From Candidatus Omnitrophota bacterium (GTDB taxonomy: Bacteria > Omnitrophota > Gorgyraeia > Aquiviventales > Aquiviventaceae), in assembly GCA_016190215.1 (NCBI GenBank), contig JACPRA010000022.1, positions 1 to 50,581 of the forward strand: a stretch of 50,581 nt of DNA, read 5' to 3'. Shown here in pieces: positions 1 through 8,373 of the stretch (position 1 is its first letter; each line of letters starts with the position of its first letter). The position numbers and the translations under genes were made by a program. The notes under the pieces were generated by a model that searched no databases, was not told the origin of the DNA, and worked only from the letters and a program-made list of their open reading frames with translations.

Positions 1-290
1 ACCGGCATATCGTCTTGCCCGACATGCACGCCGTCCGCGCCGGCGGCCAGCGCCACATCGGCCCGGTCGTTGATGATCAGCGGAATACCGGCCGCCTTGG
101 CGATAGGCAGCAGGCGCTGGGCCAGGCTGAGGAGCTCAGGGGTGGACGCGTGCTTATGCCGAAGCTGGAGGACGTCGGCTCCGCCCTGGATGGCCTGGCG
201 GGCCAGCCAGGCCAGGTCACGTCCGCCGGCGGCGGCGTGGTCGAGGATGGCGTACAGGCGCCAATGCGAGCAGGAGGTGGCGTTCGACAT
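1..290 (-). CDS. thiE: Thiamine-phosphate synthase ThiE, 3'-truncated by the window edge
   Basis: ThiE joins hydroxymethylpyrimidine diphosphate to thiazole phosphate to make thiamine phosphate in the cytoplasm. Reading from an ATG at 290, the frame gives WRLYAILD (first strand of the TIM barrel), GADVLQLRHKH (the LQLR/K substrate motif), IPLIINDRADVA and ADGVHVGQDD, all ThiE hallmarks. About 96 codons are visible; the C-terminal half lies outside the window. The start lies 74 nt inside the upstream ThiD2 gene in another frame, with no clear Shine-Dalgarno site. Translation may therefore be coupled to that gene, or a fused gene may have suffered a frameshift. Identity is secure; the exact start is not. 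Confidence 0.9.
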   Translation of the reverse strand, partial: MSNATSCSHWRLYAILDHAAAGGRDLAWLARQAIQGGADVLQLRHKHASTPELLSLAQRLLPIAKAAGIPLIINDRADVALAAGADGVHVGQDDMP

Positions 291-672
291 CGTAAGCGCG
301 GAACCGCAAGCGTTGAAACGTCGGTGCATGCGCCGGAGCGATCAGCCGGCAGGTTTCCTCCAGCACCCGAAGCGCTTCTTTGGCGCGCTGCAGGTTGATC
401 ACCAGCATCCGCTCAAGCGAGGGGATCGGGTCGGAGGCAAACGCCCGCCCCGGGTCGCGCCGGCTGTTGCGCGACCGCGCCAGCTCCGCCGGGGTCACCG
501 GCAAGGCGCGCAACGCAGCCGCGACCGCATGGCGCAAGGCGCGCAGCCGCCGCAGCACCGTCGGATCGTCCAGGCCGAAGCGGATGGCGTCCTCGCACAC
601 CCGCAGCCCTTCCAGCGCCCGGTTAGCGTTGGCGTCCAGCAGCCGCACGGCGGCTTGAGGACGGGCGCTCAT
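217..672 (-). CDS. ThiD2-type domain protein of thiamine biosynthesis
   Basis: A 151-residue protein matching the ThiD2 family, usually found fused to the N-terminus of ThiE and linked to thiamine pyrimidine metabolism. Visible motifs are [18 protein letters not shown] near the N-terminus, RNSRRDPGR in the middle, [14 protein letters not shown], and [13 protein letters not shown] at the domain end. After that the frame continues for about 15 low-complexity Pro/Arg residues that look out of frame, while the ThiE sequence continues in another frame. Its ATG overlaps the rfaE2 stop by ATGA. It could be a free-standing partner of ThiE, or the first half of a broken thiD2-thiE fusion. Confidence 0.8.
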   Translation of the reverse strand: MSARPQAAVRLLDANANRALEGLRVCEDAIRFGLDDPTVLRRLRALRHAVAAALRALPVTPAELARSRNSRRDPGRAFASDPIPSLERMLVINLQRAKEALRVLEETCRLIAPAHAPTFQRLRFRAYDVERHLLLALAPVRHPRPRRRRRT

Positions 673-1184
673 CGGGTTTTGCGGGGCGCCGCAGCCTCGA
701 TCCGCTCCAGCAGCCGGGTGGTGGAGCGTCCCTGCACGAGGGGGATGAGCGCCACCTTTCCACCCCGGTGCGTGACCAGCTCCGAGCCGACCACGCCTTT
801 GGCGCGCCAGTCGGTGCCTTTGACGAGCACGTCCGGTTTGAGCAACCCGATCAGGAGGAAGGGGGTGGGTTCGTCAAAGACCGTGACATAATCCACATGG
901 GCCAACGCGGCCATCACCCGGGCGCGGTCGTCCTGCGGCACGATCGGCCGCCCGGCTCCTTTGAGGCTGCGGACCGACCGGTCGCTGTTCAGCGCGACGA
1001 TCAGCACGTCGCCCAGCCGCTTGGCCTGCTCCAGCAAGGTGATATGCCCCACGTGGAGCAGATCAAAGCAGCCGTTGGTAAAGACGACGCGCTTGCCCTG
1101 CCGCTTGAGGTGGCGGACGGTTTGGGCCAGGATGCGGCGGGATTGAATCTTGCGCTGGGTGGAGGACGCCTTAGGCGAGGGCAT
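669..1184 (-). CDS. rfaE2: D-glycero-beta-D-manno-heptose 1-phosphate adenylyltransferase
   Basis: This nucleotidyltransferase makes ADP-heptose for the lipopolysaccharide inner core and corresponds to the C-terminal half of HldE. The 171 residues begin with a basic leader and then [13 protein letters not shown], holding the HxGH nucleotidyltransferase signature. [22 protein letters not shown] and the closing [11 protein letters not shown] are typical of the family. There is no N-terminal kinase domain, so the heptose kinase (HldA/RfaE1 type) must be encoded elsewhere. It follows gmhA with a 14-nt overlap, giving two steps of one pathway side by side. This supports an LPS-bearing outer membrane. 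Confidence 0.95.
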   Translation of the reverse strand: MPSPKASSTQRKIQSRRILAQTVRHLKRQGKRVVFTNGCFDLLHVGHITLLEQAKRLGDVLIVALNSDRSVRSLKGAGRPIVPQDDRARVMAALAHVDYVTVFDEPTPFLLIGLLKPDVLVKGTDWRAKGVVGSELVTHRGGKVALIPLVQGRSTTRLLERIEAAAPRKTR

Positions 1185-1752
1185 CTTCCACCAGCCCGCA
1201 CAGGATATGCCCGATGGTCAGGTGGACTTCTTGAATGCGGGCCGTCACCGTGGAGGGCACGCCCAGGTAGATGTCGCACGCCTCGCGCATCGTCCCGCCG
1301 ACGGCGCGGCTGAGCCCGATGGTCGTCAGGCGCTGCTGCCGGGCGGCGCGCAGGGCGGCAACCACGTTGGGCGAGCTGCCCGAGGTGGAAATGCCCACCG
1401 CCACATCCCCCGGCTGCCCCAGCGCTTCGACCTGGCGGCTGAACACCTGCTCATAGGAATAATCGTTGGCGATGGCGGTTAGGTTGGCGATGTTCCCGGT
1501 CAGCGCGATGGATGGCAGCGCGCGCCGCTCCTTGGCAAAGCGGCCAACGAATTCCGCGGCCATGTGCTGGCTTTGCGTGGCGGACCCGCCGTTGCCGAAC
1601 CACAGGATCTTGCGGCCCGCTTTCAGGGCCTCAGCCATCGTCCGGGCGGCCTCCGCGATCGGTTCAAGCGCACCGTCGGCGGTGGCCGCATACACCTGCG
1701 CAGTGTCGTGCAGGAGCCGTTTGACTTCAGCGGTAGACAGCGGGGAGGCCAT
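1171..1752 (-). CDS. gmhA: Sedoheptulose-7-phosphate isomerase (SIS domain)
   Basis: GmhA converts sedoheptulose 7-phosphate to D-glycero-D-manno-heptose 7-phosphate, the first step toward ADP-heptose. The 193-residue SIS-domain protein shows [19 protein letters not shown], where the GNGGSA loop binds the sugar phosphate, then [13 protein letters not shown] and [22 protein letters not shown] near the C-terminus carries the conserved catalytic His region. Its ATG shares a TGATG junction with the stop of the phosphofructokinase gene, and its 3' end overlaps rfaE2, so the three genes are probably co-translated. Confidence 0.94.
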   Translation of the reverse strand: MASPLSTAEVKRLLHDTAQVYAATADGALEPIAEAARTMAEALKAGRKILWFGNGGSATQSQHMAAEFVGRFAKERRALPSIALTGNIANLTAIANDYSYEQVFSRQVEALGQPGDVAVGISTSGSSPNVVAALRAARQQRLTTIGLSRAVGGTMREACDIYLGVPSTVTARIQEVHLTIGHILCGLVEDALA

Positions 1753-2798
1753 CAGGAAAAGATCTTGGAGAGCTCGTAGAGCTCCGGGTCCACCGTTTTC
1801 ATCGTGACCGCCCGCTCATCCAGTGGCACGGCGACGATCTTGTTGCCCTGCAGGCTGACCATGTGCCCGAACTGGCCGGCCACGACCAGCTCCGCCGCCT
1901 TGACGCCGAAGCGGGTCCCAAGAATGCGGTCGAACGCAGTGGGGCTGCCGCCGCGCTGGATATGCCCCAGCACGGTAACGCGGGTTTCGAAGCCGGTGTG
2001 CTCCTCGATTTGGGCCCCGAGCATTTCCCCAACACCACCCAGCCGCGCGTGTCCGAAGGCGTCGAGCTTTTGTTCCTTCGAGACGTTGGCGCCGTCTTTG
2101 AACTGGGCGCCTTCGGCCACGACGACGATGCTGAAGCCTTTGCCCCGGAGGTGCCGCTTCTTGATGGTGTCGCAGACGGCCCGCAAGTCGATCGCTTCTT
2201 CGGGGATGAGGATGACATCCGCGCCTCCGGCAAGACCCGCGCAGGTGGCGATCCATCCGGCATGGCGGCCCATGACTTCCACCACCATGATGCGGTGGTG
2301 GCTCTCCGCCGTGGTGTGCAGCCGGTCAATGGCTTCCATGGCGATGTTGACGGCCGTATCGAAGCCGAACGTGTAGTCCGTGTTCGAGAGGTCATTGTCG
2401 ATCGTCTTGGGGACGCCGATCACCTTGGTGCCCTGCTTGATCAGCTTGACGGCCACCCCTAAGGTGTCCTCGCCGCCGATGGCGATGAGGGCGTCCAATC
2501 CCAGCTCGCGGATCGTCGTCTGGACCCGCTGCGCATCTTCCGGGCGCTTGAACGGGTTGGTGCGCGAGGTGCCGAGGATGGTGCCGCCCCTCGGCAGGAT
2601 GCCGGAGACAGCCTCCAGGGTCAACGGCACGGCATCCGCATGGATCAGCCCCGCCCAGCCGTTTTTGATGCCGAGGACCTCCAGCCCGCCGAGGATGCAG
2701 CGCCGGGTGGCGGCGCGGATCACCGGGTTGAGGCCGGGGCAGTCGCCCCCGCCCGTCAAGATGCCGACCTTGCGTACCGTTGAATCGCCTGAACTCAT
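1752..2798 (-). CDS. pfp: 6-phosphofructokinase, probably pyrophosphate-dependent
   Basis: Phosphorylates fructose 6-phosphate at the committed step of glycolysis. The 348 residues open with ILTGGGDCPGLNP. Two positions mark the phosphate donor. The usual GGDG is GGED here (Asp111), and the usual PGTIDND is PKTIDND (Lys131). Both are established signatures of PPi-using, reversible enzymes. VEVMGRHAGWIA (sugar-phosphate binding) and GHIQRGGSPT are also present. I chose the ATG at 2798 because AGGAGG lies at 2810-2815; an in-frame start at 2855 would run into accC. PPi use is inferred from residues only. Confidence 0.9.
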   Translation of the reverse strand: MSSGDSTVRKVGILTGGGDCPGLNPVIRAATRRCILGGLEVLGIKNGWAGLIHADAVPLTLEAVSGILPRGGTILGTSRTNPFKRPEDAQRVQTTIRELGLDALIAIGGEDTLGVAVKLIKQGTKVIGVPKTIDNDLSNTDYTFGFDTAVNIAMEAIDRLHTTAESHHRIMVVEVMGRHAGWIATCAGLAGGADVILIPEEAIDLRAVCDTIKKRHLRGKGFSIVVVAEGAQFKDGANVSKEQKLDAFGHARLGGVGEMLGAQIEEHTGFETRVTVLGHIQRGGSPTAFDRILGTRFGVKAAELVVAGQFGHMVSLQGNKIVAVPLDERAVTMKTVDPELYELSKIFS

Positions 2799-2820
2799 GA
2801 GTGGTCTATCCTCCTGGATG

Positions 2821-4176
<1,356 letters not shown>

Positions 4177-4201
4177 GCGTGTCTGAGGGCGCCGGCGGGG
4201 T

Positions 4202-4678
4202 TTACCGCGGCTCGACGACGAAGAGCGATTGGCCGAACTCGACCGCCTCCCCGCTCTCCACCGGAATTTCGACGATGCGGCCGGCCACTTCGGATTTGAT
4301 CTCGTTCATCAGCTTCATCGCTTCGACGATGCAGATCACCTGGCCGTCGTCAATCTCCTGGCCGACTTCCACGAACGGCGGCGCGTCGGGCGCGGGGGCG
4401 CGGTAGAACGTGCCGACCATGGGGGATTTGATGACCACGCGGCGTCCGCCCGCTTCGTCCGGGCTCTTCGACGCCGCCGGCGCGGCGGCCTGCGGCACGA
4501 CCCCCGCCACGTACTCGACGACCTGGGGGCTGGGGGCCTGGCCGGCTTTCTTCAGCCGGATGCGCATGCCCTGGTGCTCCAGTTCCAGCTCGACCAGGCC
4601 GCGCGCCTCCATGAGCTGGAGCATTTCCTCGATCAGCTTAAAGGCTTCCCGTTCGGAGGATGACCGTCGTTTTTCCAC
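4202..4678 (-). CDS. accB: Biotin carboxyl carrier protein of acetyl-CoA carboxylase
   Basis: Carries the biotin that shuttles carboxyl groups between AccC and the carboxyltransferase. The 158 residues have a helical N-terminal region (about 1-45), an Ala/Pro-rich linker (about 46-80) and a C-terminal biotinyl domain beginning [15 protein letters not shown]. The biotin-accepting motif is EAMKLMNEI, with Lys122 as the attachment site. The start is a GTG at 4678 with GAGG about 5 nt upstream; no better ATG is present. It lies between efp and accC in the same transcript. Confidence 0.96.
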   Translation of the reverse strand: MEKRRSSSEREAFKLIEEMLQLMEARGLVELELEHQGMRIRLKKAGQAPSPQVVEYVAGVVPQAAAPAASKSPDEAGGRRVVIKSPMVGTFYRAPAPDAPPFVEVGQEIDDGQVICIVEAMKLMNEIKSEVAGRIVEIPVESGEAVEFGQSLFVVEPR

Positions 4679-4698
4679 GTTGGCCTCGTTGTTCAGGG

Positions 4699-5256
4699 TT
4701 ACGCTCTGGAGGAGTACGTGCCCGTCCGGGTGTCCACGCGGATCGTCTCGTCGGGGCCGACAAACAGCGGCACCTGGACGACCATGCCGGTTTCCAGTTT
4801 CGCGGGTTTGTTGCCGGACTTCGAGGTGTCCCCCCGGATGCCCGGCTCCGTCTCCACGATGCGCAAATCCACGAAGACCGGGAGGGTCAGCCCGATCAAG
4901 TCGCTTTCGTAGAACTCCCCCTCGATCTCCATGTTCTCTTTCAGGAAGCCGGCGGATTTGCCGATGGCCTCCGCCGTCAGCGAGATCTCTTCATAGGATT
5001 TCATGTCCATGAAGTGGAACTGGTCGCCGGCGCGGTAGAGGAATTGCAGCTTGCGGTTCTCGATGAAGGCGTCCTGGAATTTGTCCCCGGCCCGGAAGGT
5101 GCGCTCGATCACCGCGTCGCTCTTGAGACGGCGCAGCTTGGTGCGCACGAACGCCCCGCCCTTGCCGGGCTTGACGTGCTGGAACTCCACGATGACGTAG
5201 AGGGCGCCGTCCACCAGGATGGCCGCGCCGCTTTTGAATTCGTTGGTTGAAATCAT
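4699..5256 (-). CDS. efp: Elongation factor P
   Basis: EF-P enters the ribosomal E site and relieves stalling at proline runs. The 185-residue length is typical. The N-terminal KOW-like domain has FQHVKPGKGGAFVRTKLR, with Lys32 at the tip that is modified in many bacteria. The C-terminal OB domains show the FMDMKSYEEISL and ETEPGIRGDTSKSGNKPA signatures. No EpmA or EarP modification gene is nearby. It lies 18 nt after aroQ and 20 nt before accB, a recurrent bacterial neighbourhood. Confidence 0.97.
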   Translation of the reverse strand: MISTNEFKSGAAILVDGALYVIVEFQHVKPGKGGAFVRTKLRRLKSDAVIERTFRAGDKFQDAFIENRKLQFLYRAGDQFHFMDMKSYEEISLTAEAIGKSAGFLKENMEIEGEFYESDLIGLTLPVFVDLRIVETEPGIRGDTSKSGNKPAKLETGMVVQVPLFVGPDETIRVDTRTGTYSSRA

Positions 5257-5274
5257 CTGCGTGGGAAACTCCTA

Positions 5275-5784
5275 TTATGCCATGTTTTTCTTACGCCGCA
5301 CAGGCCGCGATGAGGCGCCCCGTGTCTTCCGGGGCAGGCCGGCGGTTTGGGCCAGCTCGATGGCGGCTTCCAGGCCCAGCCGGTAGCTGGCTTCTCCAAG
5401 CCCGCTGATCTGCCCGCGACACACGGGCGCGATCAGGGATTGGTGGCGAAACGCCTCTCGAGCGTAAATATTGGAGAGGTGCACCTCCACCGCTGGGATG
5501 CCGGAGGCTTCGATGGCGTCGCGGATGGCGACGCTGGTATGGGTGTACGCCGCGGGATTGATCAGCAAGGCCTGGTACGACCGCCCCGCCTTGCCGATCA
5601 ACTCCACGATGTTGCCTTCGTGGTTGGATTGGACGATCGTCACGTCGGCGCCCCGCGCCTTGGCTATGCCGCGCAACTGCCGGTCAATGGAGGCCAGGCT
5701 GTTTCGGCCGTACCACTGCGGCTGCCGGGACCCCAGCAACTGCAGGTTCGGGCCGTGGATGATCAGCACGTGGGGGCGCGCCAT
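5275..5784 (-). CDS. aroQ: Type II 3-dehydroquinate dehydratase
   Basis: Catalyses dehydration of 3-dehydroquinate in the shikimate pathway. The type II fold is recognised from IIHGPNLQLLGSRQPQWYG, with the catalytic Tyr25; from QSNHEGNIVELI, with the active-site Glu; from LLINPAAYTHTSVAIRDA; and from VEVHLSNIYAREAFRHQS, with the catalytic His. At 169 residues it is slightly longer than the roughly 145-150 usual for the family because of a basic C-terminal tail ending RRKKNMA. Its ATG overlaps the stop of the Trm112-like gene as TGATG. Confidence 0.95.
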   Translation of the reverse strand: MARPHVLIIHGPNLQLLGSRQPQWYGRNSLASIDRQLRGIAKARGADVTIVQSNHEGNIVELIGKAGRSYQALLINPAAYTHTSVAIRDAIEASGIPAVEVHLSNIYAREAFRHQSLIAPVCRGQISGLGEASYRLGLEAAIELAQTAGLPRKTRGASSRPVRRKKNMA

Positions 5785-5948
5785 CAGGCCGCAGGCCTTT
5801 CCGCCTCATCCACCAGCAGCACCGGGATGCCGTCCCGGACCGGGTAGCGCCGGCCGCAGCTTCCGCAGGCCAGCCGCTCCCCTTCGAGCGTGAGGGGCGT
5901 CTTGCAGGCCGGGCAGGCCAGGATCTCCAGCAGTGTGGGGTCAATCAT
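5784..5948 (-). CDS. Trm112/YcaR-family small zinc-finger protein
   Basis: A 54-residue protein beginning MIDPTLLEILACPACKTPL, the standard opening of the Trm112/UPF0434 family. Four cysteines (12, 15, 28 and 31) form two CxxC pairs suited to one zinc ion, followed by RRYPVRDGIPVLL. In archaea and eukaryotes Trm112 activates methyltransferases; the bacterial role is poorly defined. It is coupled on both sides: its ATG overlaps the rmuC stop (ATGA) and its TGA overlaps the aroQ start (TGATG). No methyltransferase gene is adjacent, so its partner is unknown. Confidence 0.9.
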   Translation of the reverse strand: MIDPTLLEILACPACKTPLTLEGERLACGSCGRRYPVRDGIPVLLVDEAERPAA

Positions 5949-7075
5949 GCGGATCCGCTCCTTGTGAGCTGTTCCAGTGTCATCTGATTGGGCTGCTCTA
6001 CGGGCCCTTCGGTGAGCTGTTGCCCTTTCCGGTACTCCTCGATGCGCCGGATCTTGCCGTCGAGCCGCTGCGCGCTGGTCGCGGCGATTTCACGGTACTT
6101 TCCGTCCAGCTTGTCCAGCAGTTCGCCCAGTTCGCCGAACCGGTCCTTGAATTTGGCGTAGTCCTGCATGAAGCCGTTGATGGTCTCGACGATATCGCGG
6201 ACCGCCGTGGAGTACCGGTAATTCTGCCAGGCCTGGTGGATAATGCGGACGATGGCGTACAGCGTCCACGGTCCGCAGAGGATCAGCTTCTTTTGCAAGC
6301 ACTCATCAATGAGCTGCGGCATCCACTCGTTGACGGCCGCGTACACTTGCTCGTTCGGGATGAACAGGATCGTGTAGTCCACGGACTGGTCCGTGGCGCC
6401 ATATGCCCTGCGCTCCATCTCCCGAAGATGCTCGCGCACGCTCTTGATAAAGGCGTCCTTGCAGCGCTGCTGGTCGTCTTCCTGCTGGGCTTCGGTGAAT
6501 CGCAGGTAGTGATCCAGGGGGAACTTGACGTCCATGAAGAGGCTGTGCGCCTCCGGCAGCAGAAAGGTGTAATCCGGGCGCCCGGCGGCGTTTTCCAGCT
6601 CCTTGCGGTAATGGATGCTCTCTTGGAGTCCGCACAGCCGCAGGATGTCCTCAGCCATTTTCTGGCCCCACTGGCCTCGGACGCGGGAGTTGCCCAGGAC
6701 CGCCGCCAACCCCGCGGTGGTCCGCTGGAGCTGCTCCGCGCCCTTCGCGACCTGCCCGAGTTCGGTTTCCAGCCGTCCGAATTTCCGCTCGCGGTCGGAT
6801 TCGAACTCCTTCATCAGCCGCTCGTAGCGTTCAAGCTGCCCGGCGAGCCCGGTCACCACGCTGTCCACCGCCTGGCGTTTGGACTCCAAATCGCGGAGGC
6901 CCTCCTGGCGCTCGAGCTGCAGGCGGGTGTGGGCTTCGCGGAGAAAATCGTCCCGCGCATCCTGCAGCGCTTTGCGGGCCAGCGGGGGAAATTGGTTCTT
7001 CAGCCACCACGCGGCCGCCAGCACGACGGCTGGAATGAGCAGAACCAAGAGGATCAGCACGACGCTCGACGGCAC
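5945..7075 (-). CDS. rmuC: RmuC-family DNA recombination protein
   Basis: RmuC proteins limit inversions at short inverted repeats and carry a nuclease-like fold. The 376 residues start with one membrane segment (about 5-24, VVLILLVLLIPAVVLAAAWW), then a coiled-coil stretch (about 40-130), then the core with DYTFLLPEAHSLFMDVKFPL, VDYTILFIPNEQVYAAV and LILCGPWTLYAIVRII. The start is GTG at 7075, supported by GGAGG about 9 nt upstream. It lies 6 nt downstream of the DUF1844 gene. The link to inverted-repeat stability is noteworthy because this genome has several palindromic intergenic repeats. Confidence 0.93.
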   Translation of the reverse strand: MPSSVVLILLVLLIPAVVLAAAWWLKNQFPPLARKALQDARDDFLREAHTRLQLERQEGLRDLESKRQAVDSVVTGLAGQLERYERLMKEFESDRERKFGRLETELGQVAKGAEQLQRTTAGLAAVLGNSRVRGQWGQKMAEDILRLCGLQESIHYRKELENAAGRPDYTFLLPEAHSLFMDVKFPLDHYLRFTEAQQEDDQQRCKDAFIKSVREHLREMERRAYGATDQSVDYTILFIPNEQVYAAVNEWMPQLIDECLQKKLILCGPWTLYAIVRIIHQAWQNYRYSTAVRDIVETINGFMQDYAKFKDRFGELGELLDKLDGKYREIAATSAQRLDGKIRRIEEYRKGQQLTEGPVEQPNQMTLEQLTRSGSA

Positions 7076-7081
7076 GACGAG

Positions 7082-7522
7082 TTACCCTCCACTTTTCGCC
7101 AAGTAACGCATCCGCAACTGGTAGAGCGCGTCTTTGAGCAGCCGCGCTTCATCTACCGTCAAATTGCCTTTGGTTTTCTCTTCCAGGATGCCGAGCAAGT
7201 CGATCAGGTAGCGGGCCTGCGCCAGGTTGGTGGCGTGTTTGCGCGTGACCGGGTGCGGAGTTTCGCCCAGCGCGATGACGACATCCATGACCAGGCTCGA
7301 GAGGAACAGATCAAAACGGGCCTGGGGCATCTCCGGCTCGCCGGCGTGCGCGGCGGCAGCCGCCTCAGGCCGCGCGGCCGCCGGCGCCGAAGGCGATGAC
7401 ACCCGCCCCGTCCCCAAGTCATCGGGGCGGGCCGAGGGCGCGGCAGCGGGCGGAGATTCTTTTTCCTGCTCCACCTGCTCCTTCCACGACTCATCCACTC
7501 GTTTCTTCACGGGGTCGCTCAT
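7082..7522 (-). CDS. DUF1844 domain protein
   Basis: A 146-residue protein of unknown function. Residues 1 to about 65 are a charged then Ala/Pro-rich low-complexity region. Residues from about 70 carry the conserved DUF1844 core, with RFDLFLSSLVMDVVIALGE, NLAQARYLIDLLGILEEKT and LTVDEARLLKDALYQLRMRY. The start at 7522 is chosen because its ATG overlaps the stop of the MEMO-family gene as TGATG; the upstream extension of the frame is only a shadow of that gene. No function is assigned. Confidence 0.85.
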   Translation of the reverse strand: MSDPVKKRVDESWKEQVEQEKESPPAAAPSARPDDLGTGRVSSPSAPAAARPEAAAAAHAGEPEMPQARFDLFLSSLVMDVVIALGETPHPVTRKHATNLAQARYLIDLLGILEEKTKGNLTVDEARLLKDALYQLRMRYLAKSGG

Positions 7523-8373
7523 CAATTGTCCTGTGGGTTCATGCGTGGCAACAAAATGCCGGCATAGCCGGTGGCGGAGGCCGGGTCGCCCCCGGCATCC
7601 GCGCTGGTGCCGTACCGGATGACCTGCGCCGCGCGCCCTCCCAGGCGCCGGGCCACCCCAACCGCGCAGGCGATGGGGGCGGTGCCGCAGGAGGTCAGGC
7701 GCAGCTCTTTGGCGCGCTGCAGCACCTGGTCTTCCCGGAGGCATTGGATTTCCTGCAGGAGCTGGGCGTCCGTCCGCCGGGTGGCCTCCGCCGGCGTGTA
7801 GGCGCTCAGGTCCGCGCTGGCGACGACGAGGACCGGTTCCTCCGTCTCTTGCAGGACGCGCGCGATGGCGTCTGCGACCTGGCGGATCTCCTCCGCCTCC
7901 TCGCCCGACACGAGCAACGGCACGATCGCCAGGTCGGAGGGTCCCCAGGCTTGCAGGAACGGCAAGATGGTTTCCAGCGCATGCTCCGTGTGATGCGCGT
8001 CTGCGCTGCCCTGGAGCAGCGGGCAGGCGCGCTGCAGCCGTTGAGCCATTTCCGTGTGGACCGGCACCTCGCCTAAGGGGGTGTGAAACGTTCCCGCCGT
8101 CATCAGGCTCCAGCGCGCGCCCTGTCCGAGGTGGTCCGGGCCGATCAGCAGGCAGAGCCGAGGGATGCGGACGGCTCGCAAGGTGTCGCCGGCGATGCGC
8201 CCGGATTGCTGGTACCCGCCATGCGGCACGATCACGCTGATGGCCGGCACGGGAACCGGCGCGGCTTCGCAGGTGTCCAAAAACTCCCGCAGCTCGCCGG
8301 CTGCCTTTGGATACAAATACCCGGCGACTAACGCCCGCCTGACGTAATGAGGGTTACTTGGAGGGCGCGCCAT
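7522..8373 (-). CDS. amrB: MEMO-like protein (AmmeMemoRadiSam system protein B)
   Basis: A 283-residue member of the MEMO family, related to extradiol dioxygenases. Motifs are ISVIVPHGGYQQSGRIAG near residue 50, CLLIGPDHLG, HHTEHALETILPFLQ, AIVPLLVSG and VLVVASADLSAY. In many genomes the family occurs with AMMECR1 and a radical-SAM protein, but neither partner is in this window. The first His of the family's usual PHAGY is retained (PHGGY). It overlaps the 3' end of the M16 protease gene by 20 nt and couples to the DUF1844 gene. Substrate and role are unknown. Confidence 0.9.
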   Translation of the reverse strand: MARPPSNPHYVRRALVAGYLYPKAAGELREFLDTCEAAPVPVPAISVIVPHGGYQQSGRIAGDTLRAVRIPRLCLLIGPDHLGQGARWSLMTAGTFHTPLGEVPVHTEMAQRLQRACPLLQGSADAHHTEHALETILPFLQAWGPSDLAIVPLLVSGEEAEEIRQVADAIARVLQETEEPVLVVASADLSAYTPAEATRRTDAQLLQEIQCLREDQVLQRAKELRLTSCGTAPIACAVGVARRLGGRAAQVIRYGTSADAGGDPASATGYAGILLPRMNPQDN

